A stretch of 64,000 nucleotides of DNA from the NCBI GenBank assembly GCA_035946735.1, contig DASYYZ010000025.1, positions 3,484 through 67,483 on the forward strand, written 5' to 3'. This DNA comes from Gp13-AA77 sp035946735. GTDB lineage: Bacteria > Acidobacteriota > Terriglobia > UBA7540. The notes below the pieces were generated by a model. It was not told the DNA's origin. It did not search any database and saw only the letters and a program-made list of their open reading frames with translations. Positions 43,607 to 52,795 of the stretch are shown here, in pieces (the first letter of the stretch is position 1; each line of letters opens with the position of its first letter). Position numbers and translations under genes: made by a program.

Positions 43607-44800
43607 TTGAGAATTGTCGAATTTAAAACAACGATCGTCTCGGTCCCGTTTAAGGGCCCGGAGACTTGGGCATTTGGAAAGAAATTCGGCATCTCCAACG
43701 TCGTCATCGAACTGAAGACGGACACCGGCCTAGTCGGTTTGGGCGAGGCGGTGGGGTTTCCTTCCGTCAGAGTTGTTGATGAAGTCCTGCGGTCCATGCA
43801 GCCCATCGTTCTGGGCCGGGATCCGTTCGACAACGCGGTCCTGATTCATGAGCTGACGTTCAATTTTGGCTGGCACCACTTCCGCCACACGGGCAACTGC
43901 GCCTTGGCGGGTATTGACATGGCCCTCTGGGACCTTGTTGGGCAGTGCACGCGCGAACCTCTCTACAAGCTTTTTGGCGGCGCCTTTCGCAAGCGGATTA
44001 AGTATTACTGGTATGTCCCCGACATGGAACTCGGTGCTATGGCCGAAATGGCCAAGCAGGGAATTGAGCAAGGCTTCGACACGGTGTACGTGAAATTGGG
44101 AAGGGGCTTCGAACATGATTTGCAGGTGGCGCAGGTCGTGCGCTCGGCCGTCGGTCCTCGCGCAAAACTGAGAGTGGACGCCAATGAAAGTTGGGCGGAT
44201 GGGAGCGCCCTTTCAATAATGGCCAGCATGTCGCAATATGACATTGAGTTCTTTGAGCAGCCGCTTCTCTATTACGATCATGACGGCGCTGCGAGTTTGC
44301 GGCGAGCGCTCGGGCTTCCTGTCGCCGCCAATCAAAGCGCTTGGACGGAGCCGGACATTGTCGAGATCATCAAGAAAGGTGCCGCGGATGTTATCCTGAC
44401 AGACCAACACCAGATAGGCAGCTTGATGCGTCTTCACAGGGCCGCATGGATGTTAGCGGGTTTGGGTATTCCCGTAATCAAGCATAGTTTTGGAGACCTG
44501 GGTATCTCCACCGCCGCGGCTAAACACGTCATGGCGAGTTGCCCGAATTTTGAGCGTGCCAACCAAACTCACTTCGGGGTGTTGACCGACGATATCATCG
44601 TCGGCGGCTTGGAAACGTTCAGGAATGGCTGTCTCACGCTCCCCGAGGGCCCGGGGCTTGGAGTGAAGCTAGATCCCGCCCGCGTCGAGAGATATGCCGA
44701 GTACTATCGTGAGCAAGGTGAGTTTTCGAGTTATGCCTCCGGGGAAGACCTGGTCCTCAAAGAATCCCAAACTCTCGTCGGGGCTGCCGAACCGCTATGA
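43607..44800 (+). CDS. Enolase-superfamily (mandelate racemase/muconate lactonising type) sugar-acid dehydratase-like enzyme
   Basis: The chosen TTG start at 43607 has GGAGGG 5 nt upstream and gives 397 aa; the frame extends to 43460 without family similarity. The capping domain (VVIELKTDTGLVGLGEAVG) is followed by the barrel with K163 (VYVKLG), metal ligands D191 (RVDANESW) and E217 (FFEQPL), D266 (ILTDQHQIGS) and H293 (IKHSF). The third metal ligand, usually Glu, is in AANQSAW, so Gln243 stands there. These enzymes remove the alpha proton of sugar acids, usually followed by dehydration. The stop overlaps the ATG of the dehydrogenase gene, so the two are coupled. Confidence 0.8.
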   Translation: MRIVEFKTTIVSVPFKGPETWAFGKKFGISNVVIELKTDTGLVGLGEAVGFPSVRVVDEVLRSMQPIVLGRDPFDNAVLIHELTFNFGWHHFRHTGNCALAGIDMALWDLVGQCTREPLYKLFGGAFRKRIKYYWYVPDMELGAMAEMAKQGIEQGFDTVYVKLGRGFEHDLQVAQVVRSAVGPRAKLRVDANESWADGSALSIMASMSQYDIEFFEQPLLYYDHDGAASLRRALGLPVAANQSAWTEPDIVEIIKKGAADVILTDQHQIGSLMRLHRAAWMLAGLGIPVIKHSFGDLGISTAAAKHVMASCPNFERANQTHFGVLTDDIIVGGLETFRNGCLTLPEGPGLGVKLDPARVERYAEYYREQGEFSSYASGEDLVLKESQTLVGAAEPL

Positions 44801-45588
44801 AGCTGCAGGGTAGAGTCGCCATCATAACGGGATCGGCGTCGGGAGTGGGCCGCGCGGGCGCCATTCTGTTCGCGAAAGAAGGAGCACGCGTTGTTCTGGC
44901 GGACATCAATGAACAGGGCGGGCAGGAGACGGAAAAGGTCATCCGCGAAACGGGAGGCATGGCCAGTTTCGTTTCAACGGATGTGTCCAAACCGCCTCAG
45001 GTTGAGTCGATGGTGAAGGTGGCCATTGAACGCTACCAGCGTTTGAACATTCTTTGGAACAACGCTGGCGCGACCAAACTCTGCAATGAGGAGGACCGCC
45101 CGGTGCATCTGCTTCCGGAGTCGGTTTGGGACCAGATGCTTGCCGTTACGCTAAAGGGAATGTACCTGTGCAGTAAGTATGTTCTTCCGCATATGATGGC
45201 TGCCGGCAGGGGCGTCGTCATCAACACCTCCTCTACCGACGCGTTGGTCGGCCAGGGAGGGTACGACTCCTACACGGCCGCCAAGGGTGGCATTGTTTCC
45301 ATGACCCGGTCAATGGCGGTTTACTATTCCAAGTTCGGCATCCGTGTCAATGCGATCTGTCCGGGCTTCGTTCACACTGAACTCCAGGATCCCTGGATGA
45401 ATAACCCCAAGAGTCGCTCGGTCATCGAAGGTCTTCACCTGACGAGAGTAGGGATTCCGGAGGACATTGCAAAATTTGCCCTTTATCTTGCTTCCGATGA
45501 CGCTGAGTATGTGACAGGCGGCGTTTTCGCTATCGATGGAGGCCTCACCGCATTCAAGACGCATGAAACTGATTACTCTGCTGGTTGA
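44797..45588 (+). CDS. Short-chain dehydrogenase/reductase (SDR)
   Basis: The 263-aa classical SDR has the NAD(P) motif TGSASGVG (11-18), the structural NNAG (88-91) and the catalytic S145/S146, Y159 and K163 (SYTAAKGG). Asp36 after the second strand (VVLADI) favours NAD(H). It starts inside the stop of the enolase-superfamily gene and is followed by transporter genes, so it most likely oxidises or reduces the same sugar acid or keto product. Confidence 0.9.
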   Translation: MKLQGRVAIITGSASGVGRAGAILFAKEGARVVLADINEQGGQETEKVIRETGGMASFVSTDVSKPPQVESMVKVAIERYQRLNILWNNAGATKLCNEEDRPVHLLPESVWDQMLAVTLKGMYLCSKYVLPHMMAAGRGVVINTSSTDALVGQGGYDSYTAAKGGIVSMTRSMAVYYSKFGIRVNAICPGFVHTELQDPWMNNPKSRSVIEGLHLTRVGIPEDIAKFALYLASDDAEYVTGGVFAIDGGLTAFKTHETDYSAG

Positions 45589-45666
45589 AGGTGCATGGTT
45601 TAATCGAGTGTCAAGTCTCTCGTCGATTCCTCGTCATTCTTTCTGCGAATTGGCCTGGAGGATGTG

Positions 45667-46101
45667 ATGTCTTTGCAGGCAACCTTGAAAACCCCGTGGT
45701 TCTGGTATTCAGTGTTGTGTGTTCTTTGCTGGGGAGCTTGGACTATCTTTGAGAAATTGGGGAGCAATGAAATTCCCGATCGCACGGTTCAATTCCTGTT
45801 CACCTTTGGCGCTTTACCCGTGGCTTTTGGCCTTTTGTTTGTCCGAAGGTTCAAGCTTGAGAAAAGTCCGCGGGGAATTCTATGCGGGCTGGGCAACGGG
45901 GTCTTGGCCGGCATTGGGAACGCTGCCCTCGCTGGCGCCTATCGAAGCGGCGGAAACACCTCGGTGATCACGGCTGCAACCGCGATGTATCCCTTGATTA
46001 CGGTGTTGCTGGCTGTGACGCTCTTGAGGGAGCGGCTTACCAACCTCCACAAACTGGGTTTGCTTTTTGCGGCTGCTGCGTTCGTTATCTTTTCTCTCTG
46101 A
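45667..46101 (+). CDS. EamA/DMT-type transporter, half-size subunit 1
   Basis: The 144-aa protein has four to five hydrophobic helices (FWYSVLCVLCWGAWTIFEKL, VQFLFTFGALPVAFGLLF, GNGVLAGIGNAALAGAYRSG, VITAATAMYPLITVLLAVTL, LGLLFAAAAFVIFSL), one EamA unit. TAATAMYPLITVLLAVTLLR is the conserved EamA segment. Full-size drug/metabolite transporters have two such units in one chain; here the second is a separate gene 6 bp downstream. GGAGG lies 6 nt before ATG 45667, and an adjacent GTG at 45664 is equally possible. It follows the SDR gene and could import or export a sugar-acid-like compound. Confidence 0.75.
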   Translation: MSLQATLKTPWFWYSVLCVLCWGAWTIFEKLGSNEIPDRTVQFLFTFGALPVAFGLLFVRRFKLEKSPRGILCGLGNGVLAGIGNAALAGAYRSGGNTSVITAATAMYPLITVLLAVTLLRERLTNLHKLGLLFAAAAFVIFSL

Positions 46102-46107
46102 GGAAAC

Positions 46108-46533
46108 ATGCCTCATCTGTTGATCCCAGCGTGGTGCTGGCCCGCCGCTGCGGTACTGCTTACGTGGGGCTCGGTGGGACTGCTGCAAAAGCTATCGACC
46201 AATTACATTTCTGCCGAATCAACCCTAATTTGGCTCGTCAGCGGCTATCTCCTGCTTCTTCCCTGGCTTTATTCTAGCAGGCCACTCTCTGCTTACTCGA
46301 CCCGTAGCGTGACATTGGTTCTCCTGAGTGCGGCGCTCAACACGTTGGGGGCATGGGCGTTGCTGCGAGCCATGGCGAGAGGCGGCAAGGCGTCGATCGT
46401 CGTTCCGCTTACGGCGGTCTACCCCGTAGTGGTGGTGATCACGGCTCCGGTGATTTTGCACGAATCTATCACGCTCTTGCAAGGCGCGGGGGTTCTGTGC
46501 GCATTGGCATCTGTCGTATTGCTGTCAACCTAG
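46108..46533 (+). CDS. EamA/DMT-type transporter, half-size subunit 2
   Basis: The 141-aa partner of the preceding gene has hydrophobic helices WCWPAAAVLLTWGSVGLLQK, LIWLVSGYLLLLPWLY, VTLVLLSAALNTLGAWALLR, ASIVVPLTAVYPVVVVITAP and GAGVLCALASVVLLS. VPLTAVYPVVVVITAPVILH is the same conserved EamA segment as in subunit 1. GAGG precedes the start. The two probably form a heterodimer, as in paired small multidrug resistance proteins. Confidence 0.75.
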   Translation: MPHLLIPAWCWPAAAVLLTWGSVGLLQKLSTNYISAESTLIWLVSGYLLLLPWLYSSRPLSAYSTRSVTLVLLSAALNTLGAWALLRAMARGGKASIVVPLTAVYPVVVVITAPVILHESITLLQGAGVLCALASVVLLST

Positions 46534-46577
46534 CGGATTGGGCGCGAATCGGTTGAAAATGTACTAACTCCACCGCG

Positions 46578-49052
46578 CTACCGGAGGTACCCTACGTCTC
46601 GCGATCCTGAGTCGACGTTGCTCGTACGGGACGGAGGGTTCCATCGCGCTTGTTTGCCCGATGCCGAGCCGAATTTCACTTGCCAATTCACCTGACCCGG
46701 TGCTTGCGGAAAGAACACTCTCAGGGAGTTGCCACTTAAGGCGTATTGAGGCGTGAGCCGGCCCTGGCCGGCAGATGAGGCGCGAACCTGCGATACTGTG
46801 AATGTCGAGGGAACGTAGAACCAGAGTGAATAGTCGTCACCCGAAACCGTATCTGACGTGCCGCTCAGCCGATTCTCGGACTGGTCCCACGCCAAAGCAC
46901 GAATCGATACCGCGCCGGTAATGTGGCGCGAGGTCCCAACCAACTGCGGACGCCCCAAGTCAGAATGGATTAGGAACACCCGAGTGTCGTGAGGCTCGAT
47001 TACAGTCATCATCTGACCATTGAAGACGCCAACCAGGCTCTGTCCCCAGAAATCGAAGACGATGTATTTGGCGTCGGGATCGAGTCCGAGCTTTTGCGCG
47101 AACGCCAGTTCTCGGACCGATCGGGAACCCCGCCAGTTGGTCAGCGCCACAACGTCGTAAACCCCGGACTGGGCGTTCACTTTGAGATCCAGGACCTCCG
47201 GGTAGTTATGAATGTAATCATCCGCTGTGATGTGCCTGAAAAGATCCCAGCGCATCTCAGCCCCCCGGCTAAACAAGTCGACTGGAAGAATGGGAACGGT
47301 GGGTAATGTCATCTTAACCAGCTTGCTCCGCTCTGCAGGCAATTCGGGCATGACACTCGATAGAGTGTATACGACCCCAGTCAAAGACAGGTAGGAGACC
47401 AACGTGCGAGCTTCGGCTAAGGTCGTCCCGATTCCGGTTACGGGGTTCTCCCTCGCCCGGATGGCATCTCCGGCAGCCTTGACGAAATTGGGCGGTAGCT
47501 TCTCCGCCGCCTCTGCAAGCGTCATATGAGACGTCAGTTCAACCCCCTCGCCTGCCATCGTATACACAACGAGGTGATTCAGAAAAGCGTTGGCATTGAT
47601 AGAGCTGAAAAGCGGGTAATTGCCTTGCCAGTTGCTGTACATGTCGTGCCCGTTGAAATACGAGTCAAAATACCCGATACCATTCAGCGGCGTGCCCGCC
47701 GGACAGCCCTCGATGAATCTCGCAGGACCAATGGTCTGGCGGATTGCTTTCAAACGATTTCGATAGGTAACAAGGGGGTCATCCAGCTTATTGTAGAGCC
47801 GGTCGGTGTCGACCGAAGGCACATACTTCGGAAGTGCGTGTTCGCCGTCGAACTTGTAGTATTCAAATCCCCAGTCGTCCAAGGTCTGAAATTCATGCTT
47901 CAGAAATTCCAGCACCTCTGGATTAGTTGGGTCAAGAGCCGGCGTGCTGTAGTCCAGGATCAGATGGCCCGCGCGGTCGTGCACGTACCAACCCGGATGT
48001 TCGTCGAGGGCCCCAGCATAGGAGTTCGGCACGAGCCAAATACCAGGCAGCAGCCCCTTCGATTTGATGTACCCTGCGAGCCACTTCGGACCGTGAGGAA
48101 ATCTGTCGTCGCTCCAATTGCTGATCCAATAGTGCTCTCCGTGCTCCCCCCGGTCGTAGCCGTCGTCCAGAACCACATAGTCAAAACCGTACGGTTTAAG
48201 GTGGCTGGAAATCCAGTCCACGTTCGTGACGATATCCTGCTCCCGGACATGCTCAGCGTAGCGATCCCAGCTACACCAGACCGACGGCGCCTTGGGAAAC
48301 TGCGAATCATCAAAAGGCGAGTAATTGGGTAACCCCAACGTCTTGGTGTAGTATTCCGAAAGGAGACGGATTAGAGCGTTCCCTTGCACCGGAATCGTGA
48401 GGTCGAGTAGATCCGGATTTTGCGGATTACGCTGCATGCGCGAGCGCTCGGGGAAATCGATGGCAACGTCGGACGGGCGGTCGAACAGGCTGTGCAGGTT
48501 GGCGCTCGATACCTGTCCCAGAGAGAAATACATAACGTCCGGGTTCCGTCGCGGAAGAAATGATGGATTCTCAGTTACCCTCCCACCGAAGCCGAGGTTC
48601 ACTTCCTCGGTGCCTCTCCAAGTTACCGGCGTTCCTTCGGGATCTAGGAGACGGGCGACAATGCGATGCGAAGATGCAGGTGCCTCTGCAGTGAGGACAG
48701 CGTCGGCCAACGTGCTGGAAATTTTCAACGACTCGGGTTCTAGGTCGATGACCCATCGGCTTACAGGCTCCAGCGTTCGCAGTGCGAGCTGGTTCTGGCT
48801 AAGTCTCTGAACTGACCATTTTGATAGTGTCCGCAGCCCGCGGTCGCCGTGCAAATTGAGCTGCACGTTGTCCAACACCGTCTTGAGATTTTCGTGCTGG
48901 ATTTGGATCACACCTCTTTCAGGATCAGCTGTAACTGTCCAACCTTCGCTGATCAGGCTGTTTTGCCCCCAGGCCACTTGCGAGGCTAGAAGGAGGCCGC
49001 CCACCACAGAAAGAAAGGTATCACCCATTTGATTGATTAGAGAGCCATCCAC
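46578..49052 (-). CDS. Secreted GH36-like alpha-galactosidase
   Basis: The 824-aa protein has an N-terminal signal (FLSVVGGLLLASQVAWGQNS). An N-terminal beta-supersandwich is followed by a TIM barrel with VWCSWDRYAEHV, YGFDYVVLDDGYDRGEHGEH, KWLAGYIKSKGLLPGIWLVP, FEYYKFDGEHALP (nucleophile Asp of KFDG near residue 401) and FIEGCPAGTPLNGIGYFDSY. C-terminal beta domains complete it. The arrangement is that of clan GH-D (GH36/GH27/GH31-like) alpha-galactosidases. The 49052 start has GAAGG upstream; 49028 would give a shorter signal. It lies 52 bp downstream of the FadR-type regulator gene on the same strand, so it is probably in its operon. Confidence 0.75.
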   Translation of the reverse strand: MDGSLINQMGDTFLSVVGGLLLASQVAWGQNSLISEGWTVTADPERGVIQIQHENLKTVLDNVQLNLHGDRGLRTLSKWSVQRLSQNQLALRTLEPVSRWVIDLEPESLKISSTLADAVLTAEAPASSHRIVARLLDPEGTPVTWRGTEEVNLGFGGRVTENPSFLPRRNPDVMYFSLGQVSSANLHSLFDRPSDVAIDFPERSRMQRNPQNPDLLDLTIPVQGNALIRLLSEYYTKTLGLPNYSPFDDSQFPKAPSVWCSWDRYAEHVREQDIVTNVDWISSHLKPYGFDYVVLDDGYDRGEHGEHYWISNWSDDRFPHGPKWLAGYIKSKGLLPGIWLVPNSYAGALDEHPGWYVHDRAGHLILDYSTPALDPTNPEVLEFLKHEFQTLDDWGFEYYKFDGEHALPKYVPSVDTDRLYNKLDDPLVTYRNRLKAIRQTIGPARFIEGCPAGTPLNGIGYFDSYFNGHDMYSNWQGNYPLFSSINANAFLNHLVVYTMAGEGVELTSHMTLAEAAEKLPPNFVKAAGDAIRARENPVTGIGTTLAEARTLVSYLSLTGVVYTLSSVMPELPAERSKLVKMTLPTVPILPVDLFSRGAEMRWDLFRHITADDYIHNYPEVLDLKVNAQSGVYDVVALTNWRGSRSVRELAFAQKLGLDPDAKYIVFDFWGQSLVGVFNGQMMTVIEPHDTRVFLIHSDLGRPQLVGTSRHITGAVSIRALAWDQSENRLSGTSDTVSGDDYSLWFYVPSTFTVSQVRASSAGQGRLTPQYALSGNSLRVFFPQAPGQVNWQVKFGSASGKQARWNPPSRTSNVDSGSRDVGYLR

Positions 49053-49104
49053 AGACCTTCAGTTCTCGATGTGTCCCCACGCAGCCTTCCCGGAGTCCAC
49101 TCGT

Positions 49105-49854
49105 TCAAATGTCTGCTTGCTGGGAGACTTCTGCGCTGAAACCTTGACTGACCAATCGCTTGGCTTCTTCCAGATGAGCTCGCATAGAAGCTTTGGCTCG
49201 TTCGGGATCGCGAGAACGCACTGCTTCGTACAATTCCCTGTGTAATTCCAACTCGTGGTGGACCGCGTCAGCCACAGTATTGGAGATAACTTTTGCGCCT
49301 CGTGCCATCAAGGCAATAAATGGCTTGATGATTTCGGCCAGGACTTCATTGTGGGTGGCTGCCGCCAGGCACAGATGAAACGCCGGACTGTGCATCAATG
49401 GATCGTTTCCTGTTGCCAGCGCCCGTTCGATTTTTTGCAGGGCTCGTTCCATCTCCAGTAAGTCACTGGGCGTGGCTCGTTCTGCGGCAAGAGCGATGGC
49501 CTCCACCTCAAGAATGCCCCGCACTTCGATCGCCTGTAGGAGCGTTTCGCGTTGCATGACAAACAGCAGAGCCTCGGGCCGAATAAGGTCCTTGGCGGAA
49601 ACTTGACTGACATAAGCCCCGCGGCCGTGAATGATGTTGATCACCTTCATTCCCGCGAGCCCGTGCATGGCTTCCCTCACGACTGTCGCGCTCAGGCCCA
49701 TCATCGAGGAAAGTTGCCGTTGGGAAGGCAGGCGATCGCCTGGCTTTAGCTTGCCTTGATGGAGCAGTCCTAAGAGGCTTTCCATCGCCTGCTCGGTGAG
49801 CGTTCCACGCTTAAAGCGTGGAAAAGCAAAACGCTTAATACTCAAAGTGCGCAT
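49105..49854 (-). CDS. FadR/GntR-family transcriptional regulator
   Basis: The 249-aa protein has an N-terminal winged helix (GTLTEQAMESLLGLLHQGKL, KPGDRLPSQRQLSSMMGLSA, TVVREAMHGLAGMKVINIIH, GRGAYVS) and a C-terminal FCD domain (RGILEVEAIALAAERAT, AFHLCLAAATHNEVLAEIIK, HHELELHRELYEAVRSRDPE, RAKASMRAHLEEAKRLV) with the metal-coordinating Asp/His set. FCD regulators of this type sense sugar acids, lactate or related carboxylates and usually repress. The conserved motif at 49915-49935 lies just upstream of its start, and a decayed second copy of its 5' end and promoter lies at 53008-53225. Confidence 0.9.
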   Translation of the reverse strand: MRTLSIKRFAFPRFKRGTLTEQAMESLLGLLHQGKLKPGDRLPSQRQLSSMMGLSATVVREAMHGLAGMKVINIIHGRGAYVSQVSAKDLIRPEALLFVMQRETLLQAIEVRGILEVEAIALAAERATPSDLLEMERALQKIERALATGNDPLMHSPAFHLCLAAATHNEVLAEIIKPFIALMARGAKVISNTVADAVHHELELHRELYEAVRSRDPERAKASMRAHLEEAKRLVSQGFSAEVSQQADI

Positions 49855-49914
49855 CTTGCTAGTCCTTTCTCGCTCAGTTTTCCGCGCCGCTTAGTATATC
49901 ACACAGCCCGTCCA

Positions 49915-49992
49915 CTGTTCATATCACCATAACAGCATAACTCGATAATTAGGAGGTTTTTCTTGACAACTCGTGCACAGCGGGGATATACC
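49915..49992 (+). promoter_or_regulatory. Operator-like motif and promoter before the PhyH dioxygenase gene
   Basis: The motif TGTTCATATCACCATAACAG (49916-49935) is repeated exactly at 53145-53164. TTGACA (49963-49968) and TATACC (49987-49992) are 18 bp apart and face the dioxygenase gene. The leader from about 50000 to 50401 shows no gene. The motif also lies 60 bp from the regulator's own start on the other strand, so it may serve both. Confidence 0.65.
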
Positions 49993-50401
49993 AGGAGCCT
50001 TGCCGCAGCAGCGCGCCACTGGGCTGAAAAAGGGTTTCAGCGTGGCGAGTCTACGATTTCAGCTAGCCTTTCGCGCTGCCAGGTCTCGAGTAATGTGAAT
50101 CGAGAATTCTCGTAGCGGCATGCGGCTGCGCACCCACCGGGTCTACCGCTGGGCGGGATGGCAAGATGGTCCTGCGCTCCGAGGTCATAAATACTTTGGG
50201 TCTCGCCCATTCTCACGCGCGCAGTGCCACGCGTTGGGACCGGTCCACACGCTGGATTGCGCAGCCGTGGTTTCAATAGTTGACGGCCTCCGGGGTTCGA
50301 GAGGGGAAGGCCGACAAACAGCTTTCTGAAATTCGCTTCAGCTCGAGTCTGATAATTCGTCCCATGAAGGTAGGGTTATTTCGGGGAGGTGACTTAAAGC
50401 C
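49993..50401. other. Long leader/intergenic region
   Basis: About 400 nt separate the promoter at 49963 from the dioxygenase gene. Only short motif-free frames are present. No riboswitch or terminator fold is evident to me. Confidence 0.4.
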
Positions 50402-51268
50402 ATGACCCGTAGCAGCAGCTCGTCGAAATTGGGCGCTGAACAGCGGCTTGAATACCAGGAGAAGGGCTACTACTATCCTATCCAGGTCATCGAACGTTCG
50501 GAGGCGGAGGACTTTCGAGCGCGATTCTTGGACTACCTGGCGCACAACAAACAGAGGTTAGCAGGGCTGCCGCCGCGCGATCATTACGTTGTTCTGACTC
50601 AGACTCAATTTCTCTTTCGCTGGATCTACGGAATTGTCTCACATCCCAAGGTGCTGGACGCCGTCGAGTCCGTCCTGGGTTCAAACATCATTGTCTGGAG
50701 TACGCAATGGTTTCCGAAAATGCCGGGAGATCACACTTACGTTTCATGGCACCAAGATGCGACGTACTGGGGACTGCATCCTCCTCAGGTGACCACGGGA
50801 TGGATCGCTCTGTCGGAAAGCTGTGTGGAAAACGGGTGCATGCGCGTGGTGCCCGGCACGCATGAGGGACCACTGCTGCCCCAAGTGGAAACGTATGCAC
50901 AGGACAACATGCTTTCACGCGGGCAGGAGATCTTGGCGGAGGTCGATGAATCACATGCTGTTAACATGGTCTTGCAGCCCGGCGAGATGTCGCTGCACCA
51001 CATAGGGATCATTCACGGCTCGAATCCGAACCGATCCGACGAACCGCGAATCGGGATCGCAGTGCGATATATCGCTCCAGAAGTGATTCAAGAGGGTGCC
51101 GCGCGCCAGATGGCGCTGCTAGTACGAGGGAAGGATGACTTTGGTCATTTCCAGCTTGTTGAGCCGCCGCAAGATGACCTGATTTCCGATCACGACGCAG
51201 CAGTGCACCTTGAAGCTCTAAGAAGACTAAGGAGCAACACTATGCCCGAAGAACACTCTCCGCGCTGA
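50402..51268 (+). CDS. Phytanoyl-CoA dioxygenase (PhyH) family protein
   Basis: The 288-aa Fe(II)/2-oxoglutarate-dependent dioxygenase has the HxD of the iron triad in YVSWHQDATYWGLHPPQ, the distal His in IGIIHGSNPNRSDEPRIGIA and the 2-oxoglutarate Arg in the same stretch. LSESCVENGCMRVVPGTH is the typical PhyH connector. The family hydroxylates or demethylates diverse small molecules. GGAGGTGA lies 10 nt before the start. It is transcribed from a promoter with the shared operator motif, so it belongs to the catabolic locus. Confidence 0.85.
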   Translation: MTRSSSSSKLGAEQRLEYQEKGYYYPIQVIERSEAEDFRARFLDYLAHNKQRLAGLPPRDHYVVLTQTQFLFRWIYGIVSHPKVLDAVESVLGSNIIVWSTQWFPKMPGDHTYVSWHQDATYWGLHPPQVTTGWIALSESCVENGCMRVVPGTHEGPLLPQVETYAQDNMLSRGQEILAEVDESHAVNMVLQPGEMSLHHIGIIHGSNPNRSDEPRIGIAVRYIAPEVIQEGAARQMALLVRGKDDFGHFQLVEPPQDDLISDHDAAVHLEALRRLRSNTMPEEHSPR

Positions 51269-51425
51269 GCGAAGTCCGCCCAGCGTGCTTGGCGGTGCGG
51301 GCACCGCAACTCAAACGCGCACCGGGTCTTGATCCACGGCCGCGCGGGCCTTTGCAGCAGGGGAGCCGCCATCTAATTCCCTGAGCTATCGGTCTGCGCC
51401 CATTACCCACACGCTCGCCGGGCAC

Positions 51426-52411
51426 CTATCCGTTGATGTACGCCATCATGGCATCCGCGTAACGATTTCCCGCCGCCGATCCTCGCGGCGCCGCTTCATC
51501 TAGCTTCGTGAAATCCTCATCCGTCAGGTGCACACTCAGCGCGGCCACGTCTTCCTCCAGATACTTCCGGCGTTTGGTTCCCGGGATGGGCACGATATCC
51601 TCACCCTGCGCCAGCACCCATGCCAACGCCAGTTGCGAGGGCGTGCAGCCCTTGGCAGCGGCGATCTCCGTGATGCGGTCCACCAGGTCAAGGTTCTTCT
51701 GAAAGTTCGCGCCTTGAAACCTCGGCGAGGTGCGCCGCCAGTCGTCGGCTGCCAGGTCCTCAAAGCGCTTGATCTGCCCGGTAAGAAAGCCGCGACCGAG
51801 CGGGCTGTATGCGACGAATCCCACGCCCAACTCACGGCAGGTCCCCAGAATGCCTTCCTCGGGCTCGCGGCTCCACAGCGAGTACTCGGTCTGTAGCGCC
51901 GTGATCGGATGGACCCGGTGAGCGCGCCGAAGGGTGTCGGGGTGGGCTTCAGAGAGCCCGACGTGCCGGATCTTCCCTTCACGGACGAGTTGGGCCATGG
52001 CGCCCACCGTGTCCTCGATGGGCGTCTCCGGGTCGACGCGGTGCTGGAATAAAGGTCGATGGTGTCGATGTTCAGGCGTCGCAGGCTGCCTTCGCACGCG
52101 GACCGCACGTATTCAGGTTTGCCGCTGATCGAGCGCCGATCGTCCCCGGGCGTGCGCACGATACCGAACTTGGTCGCTACGATCACATCGTTGCGCCGCC
52201 CTTGAATGGCGCGGCCCACCAATTCCTCGTTCAGGTGGGGTCCGTAGGCGTCCGACGTATCGAGGAAGTTGATCCCGAGTTCGAGAGCGCGATGAATGGT
52301 GGTGATGGACCCCTGATCGTCACGCGGGCCATAGAACTCCGACATCCCCATGCAGCCCAGTCCCATCTCAAATACAACCAGTCCGCTCCGGCCAAGCTGG
52401 CGCTTCTTCAT
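51426..52411 (-). pseudogene. Aldo/keto reductase with a single-base frameshift
   Basis: The first frame reads MKKRQLGRSGLVVFEMGLGC, INFLDTSDAYGPHLNEELVG and SACEGSLRRLNIDTIDLY; the second continues QHRVDPETPIEDTVGAMAQL, VGLSEAHPDTLRRAH, LQTEYSLWSREPEEGILGTC and PIPGTKRRKYLEEDVAALSV. The break is at about 52048, where IDLYYQHRVDP of intact relatives needs one base more than is present. Catalytic D and Y (DTSDAYG) and K (ATKFG) are kept. Restoring the base gives about 328 aa, the normal length of the AKR13-like group. It is either a recent pseudogene or a sequencing error. Confidence 0.8.
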
Positions 52412-52559
52412 CGGTCAGATCTCCCTTTGATCCGGAATTCCGCTATTGGCTCCGGGCCGGCAAAAAACTTACCGCTAGACCGCCCGAACGCAACCGCCAG
52501 CCGGATCCGACGTTGAAGGGGCCACCGAACAGTTGGCTTTGCTCCGCCCGAGCCCCCAA

Positions 52560-52795
52560 GGCCTGCCGTTGATCCGGCGCAGCATGGCCTCCAACAGCCT
52601 CCGCGTTAAACGACTCTCCTCAGGCAGGAGCCAATAGTATCACGTGCTTCACCAATCGCCCGTTTTCACCAGCCGTTGCTGCAAGCTGGTCAGGGACGAG
52701 TTCCCCCACGGCTGTGGCAAAACGATCCACCGCCACAGGTTCCAGGTTGTAGGCGATCACGCTCAGCCATAGCAGCATCTCGTTCGACCAAACCG
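52560..52795 (-). pseudogene. IS1380-family transposase, C-terminal remnant
   Basis: Joined across at least one frameshift, the minus strand reads NEMLLWLSVIAYNLG, SSLTSLQQRLVKTGDWLVKH and YWLLPEESRLTRRLLEAMLR, the C-terminal block of IS1380 transposases (AYNLGNL...LTSLQQRLxKTGGRLxxHARYY...ESHLTRRLF). The N-terminal DDE part is gone. It lies between the broken aldo/keto reductase and the duplicated promoter block. Confidence 0.65.

Noticed and set aside
49993..50401. A riboswitch in the 400-nt leader of the dioxygenase gene
   Set aside because: I can see no known aptamer core or terminator/anti-terminator pair; a leader this long is only suggestive.
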